A DNA stretch of 64,000 nucleotides from Marsupella aquatica (Eukaryota; Marchantiophyta), in the NCBI GenBank assembly GCA_973895155.1, contig OZ316893.1, forward strand, positions 17,980,001 to 18,044,000. The letters run 5' to 3'. Positions 1-13,109 of the stretch are shown piece by piece. Below the pieces are notes generated by a model. That model did not search any database and had not been told where the DNA came from. It worked only from the letters and a program-made list of their open reading frames with translations. The position numbers and the translations under genes are program-made. Positions within the stretch are counted from its first letter, which is position 1. Every line of letters begins with the position of its first letter.

Positions 1-22
1 AAAATAAAAAATAAAAAAATAC

Positions 23-97
23 CACTCATTTTCCTGTTACCAGTTTCTGTTTCCTATTACTATTTGCTATTTGCTGTCGTTTGTAAATACCTCGCTT
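23..97. repeat. CACTA left terminal/subterminal inverted repeat
   Basis: Contains CCTGTTACCAG, TTTCCTATTACT and repeated GCTATTT, the reverse complement of the motifs at 7400-7473. Short GTAACAGG and AATAGGAAAC motifs repeated near the ends are what CACTA elements use as transposase-binding subterminal repeats. Confidence 0.65.
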
Positions 98-1026
98 GAT
101 CATGCTGCACAGACAAACTATATACCACCTCTGTTTCTTCATTGATCTCTTGTTTCACAATCACTGGGTCGACAATATTGTATTCTGCATCAGTATTGAG
201 ATCAATCCCCTGATCATCTTCAACTGCCCATAAACATTTCAAGACATTAGAAAACATTCACTAATCCAAGTCATGCATGCTTGATTACACTACTTTAATT
301 ATCCTCTATAAAGAACACACCTTCTTTGGTCAAGTCCACCAAAAAGTCTAGTTTCATAGCTGAAGTACTTCGGCCTGAATGACTTTTCAGGCCCGAATGA
401 CTTTTCAAAACTGAACTCATTTGTGAGGACATTGAAGATGGTCCCAACCCAACTAGGACAGTTCTGGTTTCTTCCACATCTTCACTGTGGTCCTGTTTTG
501 CCAAAACAGTTATTGTTTTGTCAAACCCAACACTTTATCCCAATATTTATTGCATCCACAATTTTAGTCAACATACGCTCATCACAATCTGTATTGTCTC
601 CCATCTTAGACTTGGAAGTTGGTGTCTGCAACCATTAACCAATCATACAAAAGTTAGTGGATATCACATAGACTTGGCAATTTGAAAATCACAAATTGGG
701 CTTGTGAACTATACTCACAATTGACTTTCTGCCTCTCCAATGAGATGGTATGGCCTCACCTGTGATAGATCTCACACTTGATGGATTAATTCTATCATCT
801 CTGGAACGTAGCTCTGATAGAGGTGGACTTTCCCCTTTTTTTCTCTTCTGAACAATGAAACCAAACAAAACATATCAGAATGAAACTTCTTGCTTCTTTG
901 CATACCAATTGTTAAAACAAAGGAAGACACATGTTGTAAGCCTACTTGTTGTTTACAAACATTCATAATAACTATAAATGAATCTTGTATACTTACAAAG
1001 TCAGACTCCTTCCCACGGTAACCACC

Positions 1027-1728
1027 TCATCCAACCCTTGATGGATTAATGACTTTAGATCTTGCATACTTCATCTTGTCAATGCTAGATATCCCTTCTG
1101 GAGATAGCCACCACTCACACAATGCCTTCCAATATTCAGGTTTCACATTCTCAGGGGCTTCTTGTCCAGGCGTCTCCCACCTTCCTGAAAATGTTTGTGG
1201 AGTCTTGCTTGCTGTGCTTTCATTACTGCTGAACAATGAGACCTAAACTTCTTCATTGACAGAGTCCCTGTAGATACTCCCAATCATTCTCCAACACAGC
1301 ATAAACATGAAGAAGAACCCCTGAATCTTGCTTCTTAATCTCACGGATAGAAGGATTCAGTTTACCCATACACACAGCACGAAGATCATCTCCCCAACGT
1401 GCCCGATATGGATCACTAGGATCAACATCATTGTTCCAAATCTGCACACAATGCATCATAAGAAAACAATAACAGAGGACAAACAATAAATCACAAACAT
1501 GATCTTTCACAAGCAACATACAGTGATTGCAGCTTTCTTCATGCCCAATTTGCGGCGCTCGCTTGTGTTCTCTTTCCATTGCTTCTTTGCAGCATGAGAT
1601 GATTGTCGTACATATGTCTGTTCTGACCTTTCTGTGACAATTCCATCATCCAGATCACGAGTAGATGCTCTTGGCAAGGGTGTCACTACCACAACCAACC
1701 AAAGAGATCCTGTTAGCAAGTCAAACAT
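1027..1728 (-). pseudogene. CACTA second gene (Transposase_24/TNPA-like), broken
   Basis: Minus-strand reading frames give pieces typical of the second En/Spm protein. One exon (about 1530-1690) is rich in R/K/Q. A second, with acceptor TGTGTGCAG at about 1450, reads IWNNDVDPSDPYRARWGDD and so on to a TGA at 1253. A third part in another frame contains EYWKALCEWW and KMKYARSKVIN, which resembles the conserved end of plant Transposase_24 proteins (WK.LC..W.S...S.K...RS K). Between the last two parts the frame changes within about 60 bases, so this copy has at least one frameshift. The family role is DNA binding at subterminal repeats together with TNP2 transposase. Exons further upstream (1728-2462) are likely but I cannot fix their limits. 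Confidence 0.55.
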
Positions 1729-2542
1729 TAATGTAACTAGTGACAGTCAATCTACAATTGTGACAATCTTTGAACTCAGGAATCACTTGGCAAGTCAAAA
1801 ACAAGCTCATGGCAAGTGAGGTAATGAATAATTACTTACATAAACTCATATCCTTTGTCCTAGGATCCACATAATATTTAGCTCTTGACTGTCGGGGAGC
1901 CTATGGATAACAGTGTGCACATTAAAGTAATTAGTAACACTAGCACCAAATCAAGATATACAGAAATTGGACAATTAATGCAATTAGCTTCAATTGAAGT
2001 AAAAAATGACAATGAGTCTTCTCCTACCTTACGTGGCTCTTCAACACCATCTGATTCAAAGCCATCACTTAACCTTCCCCATAGTTTGTGTCAGCTGAGT
2101 TTTCAGACCCATCACTCCACTGTTGTCACTCTCCATGATTTTCTCCAAGTGCCTGCCAAGTAATCGTGAACTCCTATGCTTTGCTACAGACGGCTGATTC
2201 TGTTCAGTCTTCTTTGACAACTTAGATAGACGCTTGCGCCTTGCCTCTCCCTGTAAACTGCAATCACCCTGACAATGTCATGAGTGTGAACCATTAGTAA
2301 TAAAGGCAAGGCATAAATTCAAAACTATATGGGGATAGAGTACATACTTTAAATCACTTGCAGCAGCTCCTACGAACCGGTCAAGTATAGCTTTGTTGGC
2401 TGCTATGTTCCTATTCCTCTGTGCCTCATAGGCATTCTCAAAACCTTTCACCCTAGACCGATCATGCATTTCAATTCAAAACTGCATAAAAAACAGTATC
2501 ACCAAAGAGCAATCAGTACTTCCTGCCCCAAGAGGCACATTC

Positions 2543-5500
2543 TCACTCTTCATGTGAATCTTCTTCATCTTCCCAGACATCATCATCATCATCATCACTA
2601 TCACTTCTTGTCAACACTGCCATCTCCTGAAAAACTACAATTTCTCCTTCATCCAAGGACACTGGTCTGTTAGCTGCTGCAACAAGCTCAGCCTCAACAG
2701 CCTCATGACGATCCACAAGATCATTAAACTCAAGGTCATTTATACCCTCAACAACTTGTCGAGACCTCCCTTCCTTATGGAGAACATGTCTCCAAGAGGC
2801 CCTGGCTGTGTTTGGGAAGAAAACCTGCTCAATCTGACTGGGCAAGACATAATCTAATTTCTCAGCTGAGGGATAAGGCATATTAAAATTGGCAGGCCAT
2901 AGGCCAGTCTCATCATGTTTCATTGATTGATTAGACCTCTCCTCTCCCCACTTAGACCGCACCCACTTTGCCTTCAAGATTATGGCTGGTTCAGAATGTA
3001 ACAGAGGTCCATAGTCAAGCACAAGTATCTGTGTCAGAACCCCCACATATGTAAGCTTGGCCAAATTCACCCCAGTTTCTTCCCTGATCTGCTCATGGGA
3101 AGTTGTGGCCACCCCTGAATCAAATGTAGCATATCCTTGACAATCAGTGTCCCTGAGAGTGGACATCTCACACCATTCACCATTCCTATCTTTGCAGCGC
3201 ATCACTCTGTAATGGTTCCCAAAAGCCTTCATTGAATTGTAAGACAAAGCCTTTTGGCTTGGTGGAAAAGAAATTGCAGTCAACAACAACTTGTCCTCAT
3301 TGTCATCCAGGTTAGCCTTGTGTATTGTATCCCTGAACCACACTCCACAAGGAATGGAAGCAAATTCAGCAGGACAGGCCATTGCTTGACGTCTGTCTCA
3401 TTGTCGTTTTGCATTATTCTATCTTACAACAGCTTCCCTTTCTATCCTTCGCTCCTCCTCTTCTGACTCATACAACCTTCCAAGCAAGCAAAGAACAATG
3501 TCAGATATCATAAAAGAAATACTGTCATATTGTGACAACGCATTTAGAACTACATTACTGAACACTGAGACAGCCATAAACAATATGATGTAGTTATCAT
3601 GTACCTGAGCCATGGTGCAACCTGTACATGGTTTTGTAGGTAATAGGTGTGGGCAGCATCTCGATCAGCAACAGTTAGAGACAGTTTACTTGAGGCCCCT
3701 TCCAGGACCACACCTTTAACCCTTGCCTCTTCTTCAGAGTCCCAAACCCGCTGCCGAGTTACTTGGCACTGAACCATATACTCTGTGACAAATCCCAATG
3801 CCTCCTCTAGGATATAACCCTCAGCCATAGATGCCTCTGGTCGTGCCCTGTTTCTTACAAAACCCTTTAGGTTTTTCAGGTATCTCTCGATTGGATACAT
3901 CCACCGTTGTGATACAGGTCCACATATATCTAGCTTTTCCACTATATGCACCATCAAATGTGTCATGACATCAAAAAACAAAGCTGGAAAATGCATTTCC
4001 AAAGCACACAAAGTATGTGCCACATCTGTCATCAGTTCATCCTGAGTGCTAGGGTCCCAGACCTTACAACAAATTTTACGCCACACACGACACACACTAA
4101 TGATAGCCATTCGAGGTCCTATTGCCATCAAGTCCTTCAATGCCAAGGGAAGTATCTGCTGCATCAGGCAATGGTAGTCATGAGACTTGAGACCAGCCAA
4201 CTTATTGCTGGCTCTCACACACTTTGCCAATGAGCTACCAAAATCTGTGGGAACTTTCAAGTTCTTCAAAGTGCCCAGAAACTTCTCCAGCTCTGGTTTG
4301 CTCATCACATGGGGCGCCTTGGGCTTCACAAAGTGGTCCTTCTTACTGTTTGGATGAGGGTTCATCCACAGCTCCTCATGAATGCCTTCAGCCTCCATAT
4401 CATTCCGCACAGCAGTGGTATCCTTCTTCCCAGAAGTAGTGTGAATCAAATTTTGAGCAATGTTCTTCTCTATGTGCATGGGATCCAGCACATGGTTGAT
4501 CAGAAGTTTCTGCATGCAAACAACAAAAAGCAAATCAGTCCAACTGCAAATTGACATGTGTGTACAAATGTTGGTTGCAATATCTTCAAGTAAAAAACGT
4601 GAATGCAAGTGTGATTTTACTCACCAACCAGTATGGCAGCTTTGCAAGACCTTGTGTCCTCTTCGCCCCATGAAGCTTCGAAGGACAGTTCTTGCTTCCT
4701 TGTTTGGCCCCAGGTGTTTTCAAGTACTCTTCCACCTCAGCAACAAAGGCTAATTTTTGCTCACAAGTCATCCTTGGGGGAGGCCCCCGTGGCTCGCACT
4801 CCCCATCAAATTTTGCTACATAACTTTGGGAGCGGTACTTATGGTTCCCCTCCAACCACCCTCGACTCCCCAGAAATACATTCTTGGATAGAGCAGCAGA
4901 CCTTCTACAGCTCACATTGGGACCACACACAATGCATCCATGATATCCTTTTGTGACTTGACCCGATATGAGACCCAAAGCTGGATAGTCATTCATTGTC
5001 CACAATAGAATGGCCCGCAGATTGAACCACTTATTCAGGCCAGGCCTATCAAGTGAATCAAAGCATGGAACTCCCTCCCAGAGCTCCAAAAGCTCCTCCA
5101 ACAATGGAGCCATGTAAATGTCAATGTTGCGGTCAGTCACTGAATCAGGCCCAGGGATTAGCAAAGATAACATAATGAAGAACTTCATGGTGGACAACCA
5201 AGGGGGAAAATTGTAATTCAACAATACCACAGGCCACATAGAGTGCTTGAGGTTGTTTTCCCCAAAGGGATTCACACCATCCAGAGCCAATCCAAGGTGT
5301 ACATTGCGAGGCTCTGCTTCAAATGTTGGATCAATTGTTGTATCAATCTCCTTCCATGCCCTAGAATGTGCAACATGCCGGACCTTTCCATCGGTGCTTT
5401 TATTGTCCTTATGCCATGTCATCAACTCTGAAATTGCCTTGCACCTGTACATTCGTTTCAACCTGGGTATGAGGGGGAAATGTCGAAGGACTTTCACAGA

Positions 5501-5695
5501 TTGCTTTGATTGTCCAACCTGCTTATACCTAGGCTTTTTGCACAGTGGGCACTCTTCGCAATGAGCATGCTCCTTTCTGAATAGGACACATCCATCCTCA
5601 CAAGGATCAATTTTGACATAGTCTAAGCCAGCATGACTGATCAGCTTCTTGCATGCATACAGGTTTTTAGACTGCAGATTCTTAGCAGGCATCAA
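2543..5695 (-). CDS. CACTA TNP2-type transposase with DUF4218 region, spliced
   Basis: Three blocks on the minus strand make one transposase. Block 1 (5695-4625) has a Cys-rich HCEECPLC motif and the Transposase family tnp2 core (GLALDGVNPFGE, SMWPVVLLNYNFPPW, GLISGQVTKGYHGC). Block 2 (4509-3605) has LDPMHIEKN, then the DUF4218 signature (WMYPIERYLKNLKGFVRNRARPE). Block 3 (3476-2543) resembles the C-terminal DUF4216-like region (DSGV, LDYGP, QVFFPNT) and ends in a D/E-rich tail. Two introns follow GT-AG rules and keep frame: 4510-4624 (115 bp, donor GGTGAGT) and 3477-3604 (128 bp). Between 3420 and 3383 two stop codons remain; a short GTAAGA...AAG intron could remove them, otherwise the copy is broken there. 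The enzyme would cut CACTA ends. The upstream start exon is uncertain. Confidence 0.82.
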
Positions 5696-5699
5696 CTAT

Positions 5700-7399
5700 T
5701 TCCCCATCAGCGAAAGCAGTTCATCAACTCCAGAGTTGGTGAAACCATGATTATGGCATGTGTTTAGAAATGTCAACACAAATGACAATTGTTTGTTTAA
5801 TTTACAGCTCAACGATTCATGACAATTTATCCTCCATAACCGCAATGGACTAATTCCAAAATTTACAATTCTACACTTATTAAAAAATTAAGAAACTCTT
5901 GATACTATGTTTTTTCCCTTGGTACAAGCATTTTTTCCTGGTAACAGCATATTCAAAATAGGAAACAAAGTTTATGTTAGCCTGTTTCCTGTCTTCGTCG
6001 CTATACCCATTGTAATTGGGGCTGTCAAGTTGTCCAAGGAGTTTGCCCCTTGAAATTGTCAAAACTAGAGTTTGTCATGCTCTAACATCTTGGGACGGTT
6101 TTGTATCGAGGTCTCCCCCTAAAATGGTATGATTGTTGTAGGAGTTTTGTACCAATTTTGACTGCAATATCCGCCTATTCCATCTGTCAATTTCTGGAAT
6201 TTGTCTCCATTCTATGTGGATAATGTCCACATCCTTTTGATAGTATTGAAGAGTGTGCATTCCAATTTTGTCCATAACCATTTTGCTCATTCCTCTTCAT
6301 TTTCTTCAACCAATGCACTTTTTGTAAATTGGAGATTCCTTGCCTCTACGTTCTAGTCAAATCTTCTTCTCTCTCCTTGTCATAGCTTTGTGAAATCGAT
6401 CAAGCTCTCTGTACTTCGATTAGATGGGTCAAGCTAAGAAGTAGCGGGCTTAGGGATGGTAGCGTTTCTTCATAATTTCATCCCTAACCTCTTAATAATT
6501 TCTAAAAGAAACAAAATTCCTTCACATGCGGTCCTACACATCATCTCTCAAAGCTATGAGTGATCTCTTCTGGAAAGTTTGATGGAATGCTTATATCTGC
6601 AATCTATGTGTATATCCTCCTGTCAGATGCACGTCAAGGTAATTATGGCAAGAGATTTTTCTTTTTACGCTCATTGCATCAATTATGTCCAATGTATTTC
6701 ACTGAACATTGATCAGTCTCCAAAAGCTTAGAGCATCTCCTAAATTCAAGCACCCAAGAATGGTTCAGAAAAAAAATGTTGGAAGTCAACTTTGTAGTAA
6801 TTGACTTCCCACTTGGAAGCCATCATTCAAAATTAAGTATCTCCTATGTTTCTATTTTCATGTTGAGAATTATAATCTGCTAAGAATTGGTAGAGTCTAT
6901 GTGCTTTGATGTTGCTGCATTTCTCCCAAAGAAAAATTGCTCATGGAGAGTTACTTGCTGATAACGTGTTACAAGGTAGGTGACCTTGTGATAGAATGAC
7001 ACACCAATACACCAGCAAGAATAATGATATCCATTAGAGGTCCAAGAGGTATATACATATGGTGGGTAGTTATGGTAACTACCTCTTCCATAGATGTTAA
7101 CGTAATCCATGGGTTATAACAATAAATAATGTTCCACAATACCGTTCAACCATTCTGTTTGGCCATCTGTCTCATGATGATACGTGGATTCCCTGGTAAG
7201 GTTTGTCTTGGATAATCAAAACAATGCCTTTCTGAAGTGACCAACAAACTTAGTGTCACAATCGAACAAGATGTGCAACAACAATCCCCATTGTCAAAAG
7301 ACTGTCAAATACTAGCTAGATTGGCAACCTCTTGGACCAAAACCATTTTTGTAGTAGGCAAAAAATACGTCATCTTAGAAAAATGATCAACAATTGTCA
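5700..7399. other. CACTA 5' flank, no coding sequence recognised
   Basis: AT-rich DNA between the transposase start and the right end. Only short frames exist. Subterminal-like motifs (CCTGGTAACAGCATA, AATAGGAAACAAAG) appear near 5930-5975. The promoter of the two transposon genes would be expected in this interval, but no clear TATA box stands out. Confidence 0.5.
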
Positions 7400-7473
7400 G
7401 GATGGGGGTATTTACAAACCACAAGAAACAAGAAACAGTAATAGGAAACAGTTACTGGTAACAGGAAAGTGGT
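7400..7473. repeat. CACTA right terminal/subterminal inverted repeat
   Basis: Plus-strand AATAGGAAACAG, ACTGGTAACAGG and AAAGTGG mirror the left end. The following A/T- and G-rich stretch to 7530 has no match at the left end. A further partial copy of the motif at 7655-7705 suggests an older insertion or a longer subterminal region. Confidence 0.6.
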
Positions 7474-7759
7474 TACTAATTTTTTTGGATTTTTTTTCGG
7501 GAAAAAATGATTTTTTTGGGGGGGGTTAGTCATCATCATATTGCCAGCGCCCGAAGCTAACAATAGCAGCGCTTGGGGCTCGCAAAAAATGTCATGATTT
7601 TAATTATTTTGAAAAATAAGACTTTAAATGGTGCATTTTTAGATCGTCTTTTTTACTGGTAATAGGAAACTTTTTGCTGGTACTAGTAAACCTGTTTGTT
7701 GTTTGCTGTTGTGGTGGTGATGCCCTTAGGATGGAGTTGTGCCGTGGAAATTAGGTAAC

Positions 7760-8380
7760 TTAACAATGAAGTCCATGAAGATTGACTTTGATGACGCATT
7801 GGCTACTGGTAATGGTTGGAGTAGCCCTCCAAACAGCCTTATAGACGATTTGGTTCTTTTGGCATGAGTAACAACTTTGCACCTGACAAAGAATTGATTG
7901 CTTCATGTCCACCCAATACACATTGCACGACATGTTGCGGTACATAGCAGCTTGCCCGCCCTCCCCAAGGTTGTGGTACTTTTGTAGAACCTCAAGTCTT
8001 TGAGATTCTGGGATGTACAAATGCCTTTGCTTGTATCACCATAATTGGACATTATGTGCAATATCCAACCCCAATGAAACATATCTAACCTTGCCTTGGC
8101 TTCCCCTACTACTTTGCCATTCCTTGGCTAACCGGGCATCCCCATACATTGCGACCAAAACCTTTGGCCACTCGAATTCAAGCATTGTGATCCTACTAAC
8201 CTGATGATGGTCCCTACGCAATAAAATGTTAGTTGCAATGTTTGTCTTCCCCGGAATGTGGCGGACTTCAAAATCAAAGTCTACTAAAACCATATGCCAA
8301 CGCATTTCCTTTGGGTTTAGCAAGCTATATGTATGGATTATCACCTTGGGACCGTTCTTAAGGTACTTACTCTCAACCAC
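7760..8380 (-). pseudogene. Ty3-type pol remnant: RNase H end and integrase zinc domain
   Basis: Two overlapping minus-strand frames carry diagnostic Ty3 pieces in the correct order. At 8380-8036 the end of RNase H is seen (RWHMVLVDFDFEVRHIPGKTN, with ILLRR where NADxLSR is usual). At 8020-7760 the integrase N-terminal zinc domain follows (IP...R.EVLQKYHNLGEGGQ, YWVDMKQSI, and a C..C pair in SCYSCQKN). The two parts are in different frames, and the reverse transcriptase and integrase core are missing. It is an old internal fragment that breaks at about 8384, unrelated to the intact Ty3-1 element. Confidence 0.75.
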
Positions 8381-8383
8381 ATG

Positions 8384-11300
8384 GCCGTTCTAGAGACCTG
8401 GACCATAGAGGAGCTTGGCATTGGAGTCAACGACGCTTGAGCTAAATATTAGGGTAGTCAAGTTTTGCAACTACAAGCAACCAAACCCATTGGTAAGTAA
8501 CCTGTCATGATCTTGGATCCCCAAACCATTGTCTTGCCTTAAGCTCAATAATTGTTAGTAAGGGCCTAGAGAGGCATGACTTTGTGGTAGCTGTCGTGGT
8601 GGGTAACTCAAGAGTAGCACACAAACCAAGCAAAATATTTCTATTTTTACCAGGTCGTTCCCATGGAAGAACTTAGGGTGGGATCACAAGCAAAATACGG
8701 ATAAAAATACTTCTTAGAACCAACAAAACCCCACCTCTATCTTACAAGAGGCTAGAGAGCTTTCTCCACTTTGACCAACAAACTACAATGACAAAACAAC
8801 AAGACCTAGAACTTTCCACAAAGACTCCCTTGCAAGAGTGCAAGCTTTACTAATATGCTTCAAATAGGGCGACCAGGGAAAACCAGCAAACAACTCCCTA
8901 TTAAAAGCTCACAACTAGACCCCAAGGCACTATAAGGAACCGCAAATATGATACCAAGGTATATTGCCCAAACCAGAGAAAACCTGAAATTGCAACACAA
9001 CTTCTAGTTGATCTTACATTCCAACAACAAACTGATAGCTCACTAAGAAAATTTTGCCAGGTACCACACAAGCTTCACTTGCTGTGATGCTATATATAAC
9101 TCTTGCTCCCGATCAATTTTTGGAATGGAACTAGGGGCTAAGCCCATAGGTCCCGACTACAACACAATCTTCAAGCAACAACCTTGAATATTCCCTGATC
9201 AGATTGGTACTTATGGACACCTCCAAGCTTTGAGAATTCAAAGTGTCATACCTTGGGGATACCTACTAACTCTAGCCCATGGAACATCAAGGTGAATAGC
9301 AAAACACACAAAAAAGTACATTAACCTCCAAGAAATCAACCAAACTTAACACAAGGTAACATCCAGGTACTCATCCCGGCCTTCTAAAGCTCAATTCTCA
9401 ACGTACCAACGACGAAATTGGGATCATGAATAGCAAGGAGAATGTCAATAAAAGGCAACTTTATGTCACATTATAAAGTTATGGTACAAGTGGGACTTCA
9501 GTCCATGACCATTCTACACACACTTCTCTACTACTATCTAATGCTAGGGTTTTCTAGTCTTAGATTTCACTCCACATGGTAGAGTTTTCACTAAGCAACA
9601 AGGCATCTATCTCCTAACACAAGGAATTACAATACTTAAATATTTTCAGCTACTCCAATCAAATTCTCACCATGGGTTGAGTATTCTTTTCTCTTACTAG
9701 CTCATAATCAATCTCCTATTTCCATTCAACTTTAGTCCACGTGCTTCAAATCATAGAATCAAATTCGCGAAGAAAAATTAGAAGTTGTAGACCTACCTCC
9801 ACCGTTCGAATTCTCTCTCACCAACCAGACCTTGGTTGGTACTCATACTTTCCCAAAAGGTGCGCCTACTTCCCTTCTAACTCCACAAAAACAATCAGCC
9901 AATTTGGTGAAGCAAATGTGGCACTAAAAATATCTATCATCGTTAATTTTCTCTAATTCATCATTTTGGGATTTTTAGTTTTAGCGACTTGCGACTTGAA
10001 TTCCTAACTCCACTTTGATATGCCCTTCCATTCTACTACTTTCTACATCATGTGTTTCACAATCACAACTATTCAACCACCATCTTTCCACCAATCAATT
10101 GATTGCAACAATATTCGTGTGCTTGATTGTGTGGAATCAGATTTGCAACAAAAGATAGACAACTTCATACCCATCGTATTGTCTGATTTTTCTCTCACCA
10201 ACCAGACTTTGGTTGGTTCTCATACTTTACCAAAAGGTGTGTCTACTTCCCTTCCATCTCCACAGAAAATATCAGTCAGTTTGGTTGAACAAATGTGATG
10301 CTAGAATTTGTTTGGTTTTGCTGAGTTTTCCTATTACGAGTTTTCTGCAATTTTCACTTCGACAACTTGTGATGTTGACATTGTCACCTTCAATTTGACC
10401 TGGCTCTTCAATCATGCTCTTTGCAATCAGTGAATTTCCCAACCACCATATCTCACCAATCAATGGTGGGTTGAGTCTTCATTCCTACCTCATTCCATGC
10501 CTCAATCAGACTGGTCACCGACAAAATAATTCTTTATATTTTCTTTACTCCTTTGATTATCATCTGTCTGCCTCTTCTTTCCTTCTTTTTGAATACCCTC
10601 GATGTTGTTAGAGTATCCAACATAATAGAATACCTTGGGCAATTTTAGTTTACCCTAAGTGCCATTTTCTGACTAAATTCCGCAATAGAATTGTATAGGA
10701 CTAGGTCTGTATAGGGCGGAGCGGATCGGTGCTTGTGTATATGATTACCCTTGTCCACATTAGAGTACCCTAGTTGATTTTAGAGTACCCTGCTTGACCT
10801 GCTTACTGGCCAATTTTAGAATACCTCGGTCATCTAGTTTCTGTTTATATTTGATTACCCCCATTGTAGACACGGTTTTGACTAAACTCCTAGCTTTGGC
10901 AATTTTTTAACTCCCTAAGTAACCTTAACTCCAAAAGTGCTGAAAGTTTTCCAGCTTCTTGTGCTACATATAATCTCTATTCTAGCAACTTGTCAGACTT
11001 TTTGGACTAATCTAAGTGAACTGATTAAATACCGGAAGATACCAATATAGTATAAATCGCAAAGAAAAACAAAAAACTAGTCTAAGTGTCAAAGAGGCAA
11101 AGTGTTAACACATGAGATAAGATTGACCCTAACTTCTGAATTACATGTTCGTTTTGTCTGAAATTTTTAGAGTAGATTTCTTAATCTAAAATTTATCTAT
11201 TCCCAAAAAATTCATAATTTTTCATGATCTACAAAGATTTGATTAAAATGTCACCAAAGGGCAATTGTTACTCTACCTTAAATCTATCACTATTAACTTC

Positions 11301-12120
11301 TCACTCAATCTTCTAGGTTCAAATTTGACTAAGGCCTAAAGACTTCCTACACTAAAATTACACACAAAGTGGAGCTATATTTAACTAACAGTCCTCTGTG
11401 ACACCTTTAAGGGAGCGCACAATAGCTCACTTGAGTAGAGACTGATAGGTCTTGGGCTCGACTATTGTGGCCGACTCTTCCCTTTATGTGGGGTTTCACA
11501 GGTTTCTCTTTAAAAAAAATGTAAATAAAAAAATGTTAGTAAGTAGGTCAGCGGACTGAACCTCCCGGACCCGTATGGCCTTGCCATAGCTGAAGCCAAG
11601 GCTGACAACCACTATTCATCCAGATAAACCTCTCTATTGGGTGTCACCCAAGCTCCCCCACTTTCTACCTATCAATGGCTGATTGCCCTACCTCCAAGAC
11701 ATGTCCATGGCCCAAATATCTAGCTTGTCCCAAAGCTTGGCCCAAACGCTTTGTTCTGGGTGCTACTACATTTCCTGGCAGATAGAGAGTCCAGGACACA
11801 ATTTGATGTTCATAGGGATCCCACACTTGGTCTCATACAGAAGTTGCACTCACAGTAGAGATTGCGAAAGACTAGGGATTAGAGTGGTATCAGACTGTTG
11901 GGACTGAGGTTGACACCTGCAATGGAGCATGTTGCATGGATTTGGGCAGGTGCATTGAGCTAGAAGCCAGATGCTTATACAAAGAATCATGACGGGCAAC
12001 GACTGTATAAGGATGTTGGTATTGGGTGCTTGCTGCTGGTGATGGGGGGACTAGGACACCCGATCAAAGGGTCTAAAATCCCTAATCACCATGTATACCA
12101 ACTACTAAGACCCAAGGGTT
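8384..12120. other. Decayed repeat DNA without recognisable genes
   Basis: No long or family-like frame is present. The stretch 8384-8470 (GACCATAGAGGAGCTTGGCATT and following bases) is repeated in diverged form at about 14035-14120, so both are pieces of one old repeat. A tandem duplication lies at 9820-10480. At 10620-10900 TTAGAGTACCC-like words recur. At 11485-11530 GGGTTTCACAGG followed by an A-rich run resembles a LINE 3' tail. Confidence 0.5.
9820..10480 (+). repeat. Imperfect tandem duplication, unit about 370 bp
   Basis: The segment beginning ACCAGACCTTGGTTGGTACT at about 9823 returns as ACCAGACTTTGGTTGGTTCT at about 10199, with matching downstream blocks (CAAAAGGTG, CTACTTCCCTTC, AATCAG..AGTTTGGT). 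A second matched pair is CAACCACCATCTTTCCACCAATCAA near 10072 and CAACCACCATATCTCACCAATCAA near 10440. Confidence 0.65.
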
Positions 12121-12158
12121 TGGATTTCACAAGATGAAATTGGAATTGGAACAGCCAC

Positions 12159-13105
12159 ATGACCAAACTAGATTGGTGTCAACGATGGCGTGACTTGTGG
12201 TGCTCAGATTTATCTACTTGTGCTAAGACATTTCTGCGGCAAATAGGAGGATTATTCACCAGATCCAGTAGCCTCACCATTGGAGCGTGTGAAGGCTGTG
12301 CTCGCTTTGTCCAAAAGAGATGGAGAGTATCCTCCACTTGTTTGTACAATGTGCGCATGCTAGTGCGTGCTGGTCTTTGTGTTGCACCTGTTTTGGGGGT
12401 GCTCTTTTTGTTCCTGGACAGGGATGCTGGAGAGGCTGACAATTTCAATGGGTTGGGTACACTAGCAGACTATGCGGATTTTTGTGTTGTATCAGGTTTT
12501 ATGGATGCTATGGCTTGGGAGAAATGAACAGATGTTCAAGGTGGATGGTCGACAATGCTTTGATGTTAGGATGATGCTTTTGGAAGCTGCTGATCACCTA
12601 CAAGGGGTTTGCCTCCACTTCCCACACCTGGGCAGAAGCACTCTTGGTTATTAAGGGTCAAGGAAGAGGTGGAGATAGAAAGAAGATCCTGGCTAAGGAG
12701 CAGCAACGGGCGTATTGTATTGGGCTGATATCTTTTGAGGTTCTGGGGGGCTGAGGGGTTGCTTTGGCCGGGCCAAACCCCTTGTTGATTGTTACTATGG
12801 GCTCAGGTACATGCTTTATGCTTGGCGCCAAGATTGGCTGGACATGGGATGGTACTATTAGATAATGCTTTCATTAGACTTGGGCTTAGATAGGCTAGGC
12901 CTTCCCCCCATGTGGCGGGTTTTGGGGGGATTTTCTAGTGGGGATGTTATAGGTTGTAGGCCTTTTTTATTCTGGTTGGTCTTGGGATTGGCTAGGGTGG
13001 TGGACTGCCTACATGTTGTGGTTCCTTTGTGGTTTGGCATTGTGAGTTCCCCCCTATTGCGGGGTTTTTGCGGCTTAAACAAACAAAAAATTAATAAAAA
13101 TAAAT
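12159..13105 (+). pseudogene. LINE (L1-like) 3' end with A-rich tail
   Basis: Around 12300-12420 one plus frame reads KEMESILHLFVQCAHASACW, matching the zf-RVT region at the end of plant L1-type ORF2 (E...H.F..C....W). It is followed at 12490-12560 by VLWMLWLGRNEQMF, the classic ..W.LW..RN...F motif. The motifs fall in different frames, so the copy is dead. Downstream comes an untranslated part with pyrimidine/G-rich words (TTTTTGCGGCTTAAACAAAC) and a terminal A-rich run at 13076-13105, as expected for a LINE 3' end. The reverse transcriptase and endonuclease are absent (5' truncated). Confidence 0.68.
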
Positions 13106-13109
13106 TCCA

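Larger units (their letters stand above)
23..7473 (-). mobile_element. CACTA (En/Spm) DNA transposon
   Basis: Both known CACTA genes lie here on the minus strand: a TNP2-type transposase and a degraded second gene. The ends are inverted: the first ~75 bases, read in reverse complement, match the plus strand at about 7400-7473 (shared blocks TATTTACAAAC, AATAGGAAACAG and ACTGGTAACAGGAAA). Both ends reach a CACT motif (CACTCATTTTCC at 23; AGTGGT ending 7473), and a possible 3-bp target duplication TAC sits at 20-22 and 7474-7476. Related subterminal fragments also occur near 5915-5985 and 7655-7705, so the right boundary could be further out. Identity is well supported by the genes; exact ends are inferred. 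Confidence 0.72.

Noticed and set aside
11885-11896. TGGTATCAGACT, like a primer binding site for initiator tRNA-Met
   Set aside because: No LTR end with CA directly before it, no gag after it, and no matching LTR found; a 9-base match can be chance.
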